A DNA stretch of 64,000 nucleotides, from NCBI RefSeq assembly GCF_900101865.1, contig NZ_FNAH01000002.1, positions 434,001 to 498,000 on the forward strand, written 5' to 3'. Below the pieces are notes generated by a model. The model had not been told where the DNA came from and searched no databases. It saw only the letters and a list, made by a program, of their open reading frames with translations. The stretch is from Paracoccus isoporae. Lineage in GTDB: Bacteria > Pseudomonadota > Alphaproteobacteria > Rhodobacterales > Rhodobacteraceae. Numbering within the stretch: the first letter of the stretch is position 1; every line of letters begins with the position of its first letter. Both the position numbers and the translations under genes were made by a program. This document shows positions 1 through 12,136 of this stretch, in pieces.

Positions 1-1799
1 CCGGTGCGCGCATCTCCGGTGCGGCGCCAGAGTCGGGCGAAGGCTGGCCGCTGGATCTGGCCGGCTATCTGACGCCGTTTTCCGGCCTCTCCGCGACGGC
101 CTTCGCTGCGGATGCAGGCCGGACCACGGCGGGTCAGCCGCTTCTGGCCAATGATCCCCAATCGGCGCTGACCATGCCGTCGCTGTGGTACCTGGCTCGG
201 CTGGCGCTGCAATCGGGTGACGTGATCGGCGCCACCATTCCCGGCATCCCGGCAATCTTCTCGGGCCGCTCAGATGATTTGGCCTGGGGGATCGTGCCGG
301 CCCAGATCGATGACGCGGATCTCTACATGGAGGAGGTGCAGCCGGGCGACAAGGACCGCTATCGCGGGGTGCAGGGCTGGCGCGACTTCGCCATAAGGCG
401 CGAGATCATCCGAATCCGCGACATCCCCGACCGCGCCATCATCTTGCGCGAGACCGCGAACGGTCCGCTTCTGTCGGCCGCCAGTTTCGGGCTGGGATCG
501 GTCACGCCGGAGGGGTTTGCCGCGGCACTGCGATGGACCGGGGCCACGGCCGAGGACGCCACGCTGAGCGCGCTGATCGGCGTGATGACGGCGCCGGATC
601 GCGACGGCGCGATGGCGGCCGCACGGCAATGGGTGGCCCCGGCGGTGACGCTGACGCTGGCCGATCGCGACGGGGTCGAGGAACGGCTGGTCGGCGCGCT
701 GCCGCAGCGTAGCCCGGAACACGCCACGCTGGGCCGGATGCCGACGCCCGGCTGGATCGCGGCGAATCGCTGGCAGGACGTGCTGCCCGCCGAACGCAGC
801 GACGCCACCGAGAACGGCGTGAATTTCGCCGCCGGGGTATTGCCGCCGCTGCAGGGCGAGATGCCACTCGGCTTCGACAGCGATTCCGCCCTGCGCGAGG
901 CGCGGCTGCGTCGCCTGCTGGACGGGCGCGAGGTCCATAGCCGCGACAGCTTCATCGAAACCCAACTCGACATTGTCAGCCCCGCCGCCCGTGCGCTCTT
1001 GCCGCTGATCGGCGCCGATCTGTGGTTCACCGGAGAGCCCGCCGCGCCCGGCACGCCCGAACGGCAGCGCCAGGATGCGCTGCGCCTGCTGGCCGAATGG
1101 GACGGCGCGATGAGCGAGCATCTGCCCGAGCCGCTTATCTACGCCGCCTGGCTGTCGGCCCTTCAGGACCGGCTGATCCGCGACGATCTGGGACCGCTGG
1201 CCGACCGGATCACCGCGCTGCAACCCGGTTTCATCGAGCGTGTCTATCGCAACCGCAACGGCGCTGCGGCGTGGTGCGACATCCGCCAATCGGCGGCGGT
1301 GGAGACCTGTTCGACCCTGTCGCGGCAGGCATTGGATGCGGCCATCGTCAACCTGACCGAACGCTTCGGGCCGGACGTGACAAGCTGGCGATGGGGGGAT
1401 TCGCACGAGGCGATCCAGATCCACCCCGCGCTCGGCCCGATCCCGCGTCTCGGCTGGATCGCCAATCTGCGCCAGTCGCTGTCGGGCGGGGATTCGACCC
1501 TGGCCCGCGCGCCCCTGCTGGGCAGCGGGGCGCAGCCCTTCCGTCCGGTCTCCGGCCCCGGCTATCGCGGGGTCTATGATCTGGCCGACCCGGACAGCTC
1601 GGTCTTCATCATCGCCTCGGGCCAGTCCGGCCATCCCTTCTCGCGCCATTATGACGATCTGGCGGTGCGGTGGCGGCGCGGCGAATACGTGACCATGTCG
1701 CTCGACCCGGAGCTGGCGCGCGCGGCGGCCACCGGCATCACCCGGCTTCTGCCCGCCGGACAGCCGCGGGCGGGCGGGGACGAGCCCGCCGCGCGATGA
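1..1799 (+). CDS. Penicillin acylase family protein, 5'-truncated by the window edge
   Basis: This is the C-terminal part of an N-terminal-nucleophile amidohydrolase of the penicillin acylase family, which cleaves amide bonds (beta-lactam side chains, acyl-homoserine lactones or related N-acyl compounds), usually in the periplasm. The reading frame is open from the first bases of the window, so the start, signal peptide and alpha chain lie upstream. The beta-chain signature G-Q-P-L-L-A-N-D-P is encoded just before position 174, followed by P-S-L-W-Y. The usual S-N-x-W nucleophile motif is not obvious: the best candidate is the Ser of L-S-A-T-A-F near positions 90-92, where the Asn is absent. 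The substrate cannot be predicted. The family call rests on the PLLANDP block, the length and the Trp-rich C-terminal half. The gene ends 45 bp before psuK. Confidence 0.8.
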   Translation, partial: GARISGAAPESGEGWPLDLAGYLTPFSGLSATAFAADAGRTTAGQPLLANDPQSALTMPSLWYLARLALQSGDVIGATIPGIPAIFSGRSDDLAWGIVPAQIDDADLYMEEVQPGDKDRYRGVQGWRDFAIRREIIRIRDIPDRAIILRETANGPLLSAASFGLGSVTPEGFAAALRWTGATAEDATLSALIGVMTAPDRDGAMAAARQWVAPAVTLTLADRDGVEERLVGALPQRSPEHATLGRMPTPGWIAANRWQDVLPAERSDATENGVNFAAGVLPPLQGEMPLGFDSDSALREARLRRLLDGREVHSRDSFIETQLDIVSPAARALLPLIGADLWFTGEPAAPGTPERQRQDALRLLAEWDGAMSEHLPEPLIYAAWLSALQDRLIRDDLGPLADRITALQPGFIERVYRNRNGAAAWCDIRQSAAVETCSTLSRQALDAAIVNLTERFGPDVTSWRWGDSHEAIQIHPALGPIPRLGWIANLRQSLSGGDSTLARAPLLGSGAQPFRPVSGPGYRGVYDLADPDSSVFIIASGQSGHPFSRHYDDLAVRWRRGEYVTMSLDPELARAAATGITRLLPAGQPRAGGDEPAAR

Positions 1800-1844
1800 G
1801 CGCCGGGGTTTGCAAATCCCGCGCCGTTGCGTAGAGATCCGGGC

Positions 1845-2750
1845 ATGAGCGACAGCGAACCGAACCGGCTCGATCTTCTGTGCATCGGCGCGATGCTGTG
1901 GGACGTGATCGGCCGCAGCAGCCGGGTCATGGCGCAGGGCAATGACATGCCGGGCCGGATTTCCCATGTGCCGGGCGGGGTGGCGCTGAATGTCGCACTG
2001 GCGCTCGCGCGGTGGGGCATGGTGCCGGGAATCCTGTCGGCCGTCGGTCGCGACACCGAGGGCGAGGCGCTGATCGGGGCGGTCGCGCAATGCGGAGTCG
2101 TCACCGATTTCCTGTGCCGCGACGGCGGCCCGACCGATGTCTATATGGCCATCGAGGATGCCAACGGGCTGATCGCCGCCATTGCCGATGCGCATTCGCT
2201 GGAAGATGCGGGCGAGATGGTGCTGGCCCCGATCCGTGACGGGCGGCTGGCCTCGGCCGACCGGCCCTGGAAGGGGGTTGCGGTCATCGACGGCAATCTG
2301 ACCACCACGCAGCTCTCGCGCATCGCGCAGGAACCCGGCCTGCAATCCGCGGATCTGCGCATCGTGCCCGCAAGCCCCGGCAAGGCGGAGCGGCTGGCCC
2401 CGCTGATCGGCGCCGCGCATGGCTGTTTCTATCTCAACCGCTTCGAGGCGGAGGTGCTGGCCGGGCGAGACCTGCCCGAGTCCGCATCCGCCGCCCGCGC
2501 CATGCTGGACCTGGGCATGCGGCGGGTGATCGTCACCGATGGCGGCTATCCGGTCGCAGACGGGCTGAGCGGCGAGGAGATCCTGTCCGCCGCCCCGCCG
2601 GCCGTGACCATCGCCCGCGTTACCGGCGCCGGGGACAGTTTCCTCGCCGCCCATATCGCCGCCGAGCGCAGCGGGGCCGACCGCGCCACCGCGCTCGAGA
2701 AGGCCGCACAGGCGGCCGCAGCCCATGTTTCGGGAAAGGACATGCCATGA
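1845..2750 (+). CDS. psuK: PfkB-family carbohydrate kinase, probable pseudouridine kinase
   Basis: A ribokinase-fold (PfkB) kinase of 301 residues. The PfkB C-terminal signature with the catalytic Asp, G-A-G-D-S, lies at residues 261-265, and a Gly-rich substrate region (P-G-G-V-A-L-N) lies near residues 45-51. Pseudouridine kinase phosphorylates pseudouridine at the 5' position so that PsuG can split it into uracil and ribose 5-phosphate. The specific assignment rests on the neighbour: the stop overlaps the psuG start by 4 bp (ATGA), the usual psuK-psuG arrangement. An in-frame TTG lies 18 bp upstream, but the ATG at 1845 is the more normal start. Without psuG, the sequence alone would support only a PfkB kinase of unknown sugar specificity. 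Confidence 0.82.
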   Translation: MSDSEPNRLDLLCIGAMLWDVIGRSSRVMAQGNDMPGRISHVPGGVALNVALALARWGMVPGILSAVGRDTEGEALIGAVAQCGVVTDFLCRDGGPTDVYMAIEDANGLIAAIADAHSLEDAGEMVLAPIRDGRLASADRPWKGVAVIDGNLTTTQLSRIAQEPGLQSADLRIVPASPGKAERLAPLIGAAHGCFYLNRFEAEVLAGRDLPESASAARAMLDLGMRRVIVTDGGYPVADGLSGEEILSAAPPAVTIARVTGAGDSFLAAHIAAERSGADRATALEKAAQAAAAHVSGKDMP

Positions 2751-3676
2751 CCCAGCCGCTCGACACGACGCCAGAGGTCGCCGCCGCGCTGCAGGCAGGC
2801 GATCCGGTCGTGTCGCTCGAATCCACCATCATCACCCACGGCATGCCCTATCCGCAGAACCTGGAGATGGCGCGCCGGGTCGAGGCGGAGATCCGCGCGG
2901 GCGGCGCGGTCCCCGCCACCATCGCCGTGGTCGCGGGTCGCATCAAGATCGGGCTCGACCAGACCACGATGGAGCAACTGGCCCGGATGCCGCAGGCGCA
3001 GGTGATGAAGCTGTCCCGCGCCGATCTGGCGGTCTGCGCCGCCACCGGGCGGACGGGTGCCACGACCGTGGCGGCGACGATGATCTGTGCGCATCTGGCC
3101 GGGATCGGCGTGTTTGCGACGGGCGGCATCGGCGGGGTGCATCGCGGGGCGGAATCCAGCTTCGATATTTCCGCCGATCTGAACGAACTCGCCCAGACCC
3201 CGGTCACGGTGATCTGCGCCGGGGCGAAGGCGATCCTGGATCTGTCCAAGACGCTCGAGGTGTTGGAGACGCTCGGCGTTCCGGTCATCGCCTTCGGCCA
3301 GGATCAGCTTCCGGCCTTCTGGTCGCGCGAGTCCGGGCTGACCGCGCCCCTGCGGATGGACGACCCGGTCGAGATCGCCCGCGCGGCGGCCGTTCGTGCG
3401 GCACTGAACATCCCCGGCGGTCAGCTTGTCGCCAACCCGATCCCGCCCGAGGCCGAAATCCCGCGCGCCGAGATCGCGCCGATCGTCGATCAGGCGCTCG
3501 CCGATGCCGCGCGCCACCGGATCGGGGCGAAGGCCGTGACCCCTTACCTGCTGCAACGCATCTTCGAACTGACCGAGGGGCGTTCGCTGTCGGCCAATAT
3601 CGAGCTGGTGCTGAACAACGCCCGGTTGGCCGCCCGGATCGCGGCAGAGGCCGCCCGTCTGCGCGCGGCATCTTGA
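2747..3676 (+). CDS. psuG: Pseudouridine-5'-phosphate glycosidase
   Basis: PsuG (IndA/YeiN family) cleaves the C-glycosidic bond of pseudouridine 5'-phosphate to uracil and ribose 5-phosphate. It completes salvage of pseudouridine from RNA turnover in the cytoplasm. The 309-residue product has the family length and shows the conserved S-L-E-S-T-I-I-T-H-G block at residues 23-32, the G-G-I-G-G-V-H-R-G block near residue 125 and the N-P-I-P segment near residue 227. The start ATG overlaps the psuK stop and is preceded by an AAAGGA ribosome binding site. Translational coupling of kinase and glycosidase is likely. Confidence 0.93.
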   Translation: MTQPLDTTPEVAAALQAGDPVVSLESTIITHGMPYPQNLEMARRVEAEIRAGGAVPATIAVVAGRIKIGLDQTTMEQLARMPQAQVMKLSRADLAVCAATGRTGATTVAATMICAHLAGIGVFATGGIGGVHRGAESSFDISADLNELAQTPVTVICAGAKAILDLSKTLEVLETLGVPVIAFGQDQLPAFWSRESGLTAPLRMDDPVEIARAAAVRAALNIPGGQLVANPIPPEAEIPRAEIAPIVDQALADAARHRIGAKAVTPYLLQRIFELTEGRSLSANIELVLNNARLAARIAAEAARLRAAS

Positions 3677-3725
3677 CGGCGCCGCGGCCAGGTATAACCT
3701 TCGCGCCGAAGGATTTTTGCCGCCG

Positions 3726-4466
3726 ATGAACGACACCCCTCCGCCGAACCGCCCTGCCCGCCTGCTGCGCCGGCGCAGCGGCCCGCTGGCCGCCTTGCGC
3801 GCCTCGTTCCTGACCGGGCTGATCGTGATCGCGCCGATCGGGATCACCGTCTGGCTGATCTGGACGCTGACCGGCTGGATGGACAGCTGGGTGCTGCCGC
3901 TGATCCCGCCCCGCTGGCGGCCGGAGAACTATATCGGCATCGACCTGCGCGGGCTGGGCGTGGTGGTGTTCCTGATCGTGACGCTGCTGATCGGCTGGAT
4001 GGCGCGGGGCTGGTTCGGCAAGCTGGTGATCGGCACGGGTGAATCGCTTTTCGCGCGCATGCCGATCATCGGGGCGATCTATGGCGGCATCAAGCAGATC
4101 GCCGAGACGATCCTCAGCCAGGGCGACGGCAAGTTCGACCGGGCCTGCCTGATCGAATATCCGCGCCGCGGCGTCTGGGGGCTGGGTTTTGTCGCCGGAC
4201 CGGCCAAGGGCGAGGTCGCGCAGATGGCAGCGCGCCGCGGCCAGGGGCGGTTCCTGGCGGTGTTCGTGCCGACCACGCCGAACCCGACATCGGGGTTTCT
4301 GCTGTTCGTGCCCGAGCAGGATGTCCAGATCCTCGACATGACGCCGGAGGAGGCCGCCAAGCTGGTGATCTCGGGCGGGCTCGTCTACCCGTCCGACAAC
4401 TCCTCGACCAATGCCACCGCGGCGGCGCGCGGGAAAAGCGCGGACATATCCACCGAATCGCGCTGA
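3726..4466 (+). CDS. DUF502 family membrane protein
   Basis: A 246-residue integral membrane protein of the DUF502 (COG2928) family, whose function is unknown. Two hydrophobic segments are visible at about residues 29-50 and 76-95, followed by the conserved G-x-I-Y-G-G-I-K-Q stretch and a long soluble C-terminal domain containing F-V-P-T-T-P-N-P-T-S-G. A TTG lies in frame 9 bp upstream; the ATG at 3726 with AAGGA about 12 nt before it is preferred. The C-terminal tail is Ser/Thr/Ala-rich and its last 82 bp overlap the convergent patatin gene. That is unusually long for a convergent overlap. Confidence 0.85.
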   Translation: MNDTPPPNRPARLLRRRSGPLAALRASFLTGLIVIAPIGITVWLIWTLTGWMDSWVLPLIPPRWRPENYIGIDLRGLGVVVFLIVTLLIGWMARGWFGKLVIGTGESLFARMPIIGAIYGGIKQIAETILSQGDGKFDRACLIEYPRRGVWGLGFVAGPAKGEVAQMAARRGQGRFLAVFVPTTPNPTSGFLLFVPEQDVQILDMTPEEAAKLVISGGLVYPSDNSSTNATAAARGKSADISTESR

Positions 4467-5476
4467 CCGAGATCATCGGCATGATCCTCGATGAAGCGAT
4501 GCGCCGAAGCCTGCCCGGCGGTGAACATGCGTTCCAGCATGCCCGGATTGGGCAAAAGCTTGGTGCGCGCACTCAGATCGTTCATCAGCGTGTCGTCGAG
4601 GATCATGTGCAGCAGCACGTTCTTCATCACCTTGCCCTCAAGACGGCCCTCATTATGCAGCCGCTTGACGAAGTTGATCGCGCGCAGTTCTGACAGCAGC
4701 GCGGTGTTGAAGCTGATCTCGTTCACCCGGTCGGCGATCTCCGCCGGGGTGTGCGGCACCTCGTCGCGGCGCATCGGGTTGATGTTCACCACCACGATGT
4801 CGCGCGGCAGATCCGGGCGGTAGAGCGGCCAGAGAGAAGGATTGCCGGAATAGCCGCCATCCCAGTATTCCTCCATCTCGCCGGTGATCGGATCATGGAT
4901 CTTGATGGCGCGATAGATCGTCGGCAGGCAGGCCGAGGCCAGCACCGCATCCACCGTCACCTCCTCGCCGCCGAACACCCGCGCCTGCCCGGTGCGGACA
5001 TTGGTGGCGTTGACGAAAAGCCGTGTGTCGCAGCTTTTGCCCATCTCCGGGTAGGGCATGGTCAGCAGGATGGAGCGCAGCGGGTTGGAATAGAACGGCC
5101 CGTAATCATAGGGGCTGAACAGCCGGGTCAGATTGTCGAACCAGGCGAAGGGCGAAAACATCTCGGTCAGCCGCTCGAAGCTGCGCGGGACGGGAAACAG
5201 CGAATGCAGCCAGCGCACGACGCGGGAATCGCTGACCTCGCCCACTTCGCGCCAGATATGGCGCAGGTTTTCGCGCGCCGCGCGCCGCCCGTTGCGCCCC
5301 GGCACCGCCGCCAGACCGGCCTGCAAGGCCGCCCCGTTCAACGCCCCGGCAGAGGTGCCGGTGATCGCGGCGATGTCCAGCCAGTCCTCGTCCAGCAGCC
5401 GGTCCAGCACGCCCCAGGTGAAGGCGCCATGCGCCCCGCCGCCCTGAAGGGCCAGATTGATCCTGCGTTGATCCAT
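4385..5476 (-). CDS. Patatin-like phospholipase
   Basis: A patatin-fold acyl hydrolase of 363 residues acting on phospholipids or other acyl esters through a Ser-Asp dyad. The oxyanion-hole motif G-G-G-A-H-G is at residues 12-17, the nucleophile elbow G-T-S-A-G has Ser42, and the D-G-G motif supplies Asp206. The ATG at 5476 is chosen because AGGA lies 7 nt upstream; an in-frame GTG lies 15 bp further out. There is no signal peptide, so the protein is cytoplasmic or exported by another route. Its 3' end overlaps the DUF502 gene by 82 bp tail to tail. The physiological substrate is not predictable. Confidence 0.88.
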   Translation of the reverse strand: MDQRRINLALQGGGAHGAFTWGVLDRLLDEDWLDIAAITGTSAGALNGAALQAGLAAVPGRNGRRAARENLRHIWREVGEVSDSRVVRWLHSLFPVPRSFERLTEMFSPFAWFDNLTRLFSPYDYGPFYSNPLRSILLTMPYPEMGKSCDTRLFVNATNVRTGQARVFGGEEVTVDAVLASACLPTIYRAIKIHDPITGEMEEYWDGGYSGNPSLWPLYRPDLPRDIVVVNINPMRRDEVPHTPAEIADRVNEISFNTALLSELRAINFVKRLHNEGRLEGKVMKNVLLHMILDDTLMNDLSARTKLLPNPGMLERMFTAGQASAHRFIEDHADDLGQRDSVDMSALFPRAAAVALVEELSDG

Positions 5477-5544
5477 GTCACCGTCCTGCACTCGTCCCGG
5501 CAGGCACTCGTAGGCGATTCAGCGCCAGGCCGCAACGCCGCATG

Positions 5545-5580
5545 AAAAAACGGGTGACGGGCCAGAGGCCGCGCCACCCG
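5545..5580 (-). terminator. Intrinsic terminator after the 45-aa membrane protein gene
   Basis: Read on the minus strand, a CGGGTG/CACCCG stem encloses an inner GGCC/GGCC pairing and is followed by six T residues (plus-strand A run 5545-5550). It lies about 45 bp past the stop of the small gene at 5624 and upstream of the patatin start, so it separates the two transcription units. Confidence 0.7.
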
Positions 5581-5623
5581 CAGGGGATCTGATCCGGGGC
5601 CGGGGAAGCCCGTGCGGAACAGG

Positions 5624-5761
5624 TCAGGCAGACAGGATCGCAGGAAGCCACAGCACCGCGACCGTGGAGACGCAGATCGCGATGACGCCAAGCGCATCGG
5701 AGACAAGCTCGCGCAGCGGGGCATCTTCGGCGGTCAGAACGGATTTCACGGCGCGGGTCAT
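5624..5761 (-). CDS. Small single-pass membrane protein, 45 aa
   Basis: A short gene supported by a near-perfect ribosome binding site (AAGGGAG, 6 nt before the ATG) and by a well-formed terminator downstream. The product has a charged N-terminal half (A-E-D-A-P-L-R-E-L-V near residues 11-20) and one hydrophobic helix from about residue 24 to 44. It lies 71 bp downstream of the recG start-to-stop unit on the same strand, and could be cotranscribed with recG or have its own promoter. No family is recognised and no function can be assigned. Confidence 0.6.
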   Translation of the reverse strand: MTRAVKSVLTAEDAPLRELVSDALGVIAICVSTVAVLWLPAILSA

Positions 5762-5832
5762 GGCAAGCTCCCTTCGAGTTGCCCCTTTGTTCTCATGTTC
5801 CCGGCGATTCGGCAAGAACTTTTTAAGAACAT

Positions 5833-10367
<4,535 letters not shown>

Positions 10368-10404
10368 TCATGAGGTGATAGACCGTGACCGTTTTGCTGA
10401 CCAG

Positions 10405-10670
10405 ATGCCGCGGCCGCGTCGAGGTGATCCTTGCGCTGTGGAGAGGTCGTCCCGGCGGCGGTGGAGACATGGTCCTTTCGCGGCGGTGGAGGCATGGTCC
10501 TTGCAGCGGCTGTCGGGTGATCCCTGGGACGGCTGTGAGGTGAACCTTTGGGCGGCTGCAAGGTATTCCGTGGGGCCGTTGTGATGTGGTCCCTCCGAAA
10601 GCCGCGAGGACATAATCCCAGCACGGCGAACAGGTGATCCAAGCCGGAACAGCTACGAAGTGATCTTCAC
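10405..10670. repeat. Degenerate ~23.6-bp tandem repeat, about 11 units
   Basis: Core octamers related to GGTGATCC begin at 10423, 10445, 10468, 10493, 10516, 10539, 10562, 10585, 10611, 10633 and 10659, giving an average spacing of 23.6 bp (range 22-26). Each core is preceded by a GCGGCTGT-like block. The units are strongly diverged, and the spacing does not keep a reading frame. The array fills about half of the 598-bp gap between ligA (start 10322) and ctrA (stop 10921). The rest of the gap (10671-10872) is GC-rich and shows no gene. There are no unique spacers of CRISPR type. Confidence 0.65.
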
Positions 10671-10872
10671 TTGCACCGCGATTGAAAGCACGTCGCAGGA
10701 CGAAAAAACACGGTGCCGCCCATCACGACCCACGCCCGCCCGCGCGACGGCCCACACCCGCCCGCGCGCCGCGCGCCCCGGGAGGGCCGCCTGCCCGTGC
10801 CGTGACCTCAGCGGACAGCGTCAAAGGCTGCGCCCGCCTGCGCGCGCAGGGGCCGACGGGCGGGGGCATAAA

Positions 10873-10923
10873 CCTGCCCCGTCAACCTGCCCCGTCAACC
10901 CGCCCCCTCAATCTGCCGGGTCA
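10873..10923. repeat. 13-bp tandem repeat ending in the ctrA stop codon
   Basis: Four consecutive 13-bp units lie at 10873-10885, 10886-10898, 10899-10911 and 10912-10923. The first two are identical (CCTGCCCCGTCAA), the third has two changes, and the fourth is diverged and runs into the TCA that is the complement of the ctrA stop codon. In the ctrA transcript the array therefore forms the last codon and the first 50 nt of the 3' untranslated region. Confidence 0.7.
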
Positions 10924-11631
10924 CGCGCCGATGGCGAATTTCTCGGCGTCGCGGGGATCGGGGTCGCGCAGCACATAGCCCCGGCCCCAGACTGTCTCGA
11001 TGTGATTTTCGCCGCCAAGCGCCTGCGAGAGCTTCTTGCGCAGCTTGCAGATGAAGACGTCAATGATCTTCAGTTCGGGCTCGTCCATTCCGCCATAGAG
11101 ATGGTTCAGGAACATCTCCTTGGTCAGCGTCGTGCCCTTGCGCAGGCTGAGAAGTTCGAGGATCTGGTATTCCTTGCCGGTCAGGTTCACCGGCTTGCCG
11201 TTGACCTCCACCGAGCGCATGTCGAGATTGACCGTCAGGTCGCCGGTCTGGATCACTGCCTGGCTGTGGCCCTTGGAGCGGCGGATGATCGCGGCGATGC
11301 GCGCCACCAGCTCCTCGCGGTGGAAGGGCTTGGTCATGTAGTCATCGGCCCCGAAGCCGAAGCCGCGCAGCTTGATTTCGGTATCGTCGGAGCCGGTCAG
11401 GATCAGGATCGGCGTGTCCACCTTGGAGCGGCGGATCTGGCGCAGCACGTCGATCCCGCTCATGTCCGGCAGGTCGAGATCCAGCAGGATCAGGTCGTAA
11501 TCATACAGCTTGGCGAGATCGACCCCTTCTTCCCCCATATCCGTGCGAAAGACGTTGTAGCTGGCGTGACTCAGCATCATTTCAAGGCTGCGGGCGGTAG
11601 AAGGATCGTCTTCAACCATGAGTATGCGCAT
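10921..11631 (-). CDS. ctrA: Cell-cycle response regulator CtrA
   Basis: CtrA is the OmpR-type master regulator of alphaproteobacteria. In Rhodobacterales it mainly controls motility, gene-transfer-agent and chemotaxis genes. The 236-residue product has the receiver acidic pair Asp8/Asp9, phospho-acceptor Asp51 in L-L-D-L-D-L-P-D, the switch Lys in T-K-P-F, and a winged-helix domain containing the highly conserved T-G-K-E-Y-Q and G-R-G-Y-V-L-R segments. The ATG at 11631 is chosen because the receiver domain begins directly there (M-R-I-L-M-V-E-D-D); a longer in-frame opening adds 16 non-conserved residues. A CtrA-like box lies upstream and sciP is the next gene, which suggests autoregulation and a local control circuit. 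Confidence 0.97.
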   Translation of the reverse strand: MRILMVEDDPSTARSLEMMLSHASYNVFRTDMGEEGVDLAKLYDYDLILLDLDLPDMSGIDVLRQIRRSKVDTPILILTGSDDTEIKLRGFGFGADDYMTKPFHREELVARIAAIIRRSKGHSQAVIQTGDLTVNLDMRSVEVNGKPVNLTGKEYQILELLSLRKGTTLTKEMFLNHLYGGMDEPELKIIDVFICKLRKKLSQALGGENHIETVWGRGYVLRDPDPRDAEKFAIGA

Positions 11632-11682
11632 TGTCGGTCCCCAATCTTTAATCACTTCGCCATTCAGCTTCGTTCGCAATAG

Positions 11683-11697
11683 TTAACATAGGGTTAC
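11683..11697 (-). promoter_or_regulatory. Probable CtrA binding site upstream of ctrA
   Basis: The sequence TTAA-CATAGGG-TTAC fits the full CtrA consensus TTAA-N7-TTAA with one mismatch. It lies 52 bp before the ctrA ATG, in the 85-bp sciP-ctrA gap, where an autoregulatory promoter would be expected. The surrounding DNA is AT-rich compared with the rest of the window. Confidence 0.6.
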
Positions 11698-11716
11698 CAC
11701 AAAGCATGATTTTTAA

Positions 11717-12001
11717 TCAATTGTCTTTCGGACCGCGGTATTTCTGGAGCGCGGTGACCCGAAGCGCGCCGATTCCGTGCCGCGCGACGGCGGCGCACCA
11801 GCTTTCAAACTCCTCCTTCGTCAGCCCGTAGCGGCTCAGCGCCTCCTCCTCGGAGATCAGCCCGTGCAGCACGGCATGCACCACCACCGCCTTGCGGCTG
11901 GCCACCCATCGCGTATCCGGCGGCGGCAGGTCAGCCAGGGACAGCACGCTGCCATCGGGCAGGGTCACGGTGCGCGGCCCGTTGGATTTTCGCAGATACA
12001 T
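11717..12001 (-). CDS. sciP: DUF1153 protein, CtrA inhibitor SciP
   Basis: SciP is a small helix-turn-helix protein that in Caulobacter binds CtrA and blocks activation of CtrA-dependent promoters. The 94-residue product carries the DUF1153 hallmarks: the N-terminal G-P-R-T-V-T-L-P-D-G-S block, R-W-V-A-S-R-K-A, and the C-terminal H-G-I-G-A-L-R-V-T-A-L-Q-K-Y-R segment. The ATG at 12001 has an excellent AAAGGAG site; the longer open frame upstream is not used. It sits directly upstream of ctrA on the same strand and divergent from mnmA. Confidence 0.92.
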   Translation of the reverse strand: MYLRKSNGPRTVTLPDGSVLSLADLPPPDTRWVASRKAVVVHAVLHGLISEEEALSRYGLTKEEFESWCAAVARHGIGALRVTALQKYRGPKDN

Positions 12002-12136
12002 CGGCGGCTCCTTTCTGCCGTATGTCTGCCATTCACAGCTTAAGTCGGAATGAAGCTGCCCCTTGAGAAAGGCGTGCTCTTTCCTTAAATTTTCTGCAAA
12101 TTCGGCCAGTTCCAGATGGCCCAGAAAGGACATTAC

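Noticed and set aside
270..2726. An 818-codon minus-strand frame over the penicillin acylase and psuK genes
   Set aside because: Composition is Arg/Gly/Gln-rich with no motif, and the opposite strand encodes clear families.
10405..10670. CRISPR array
   Set aside because: The units are contiguous and degenerate, with no unique spacers between identical repeats and no cas genes.
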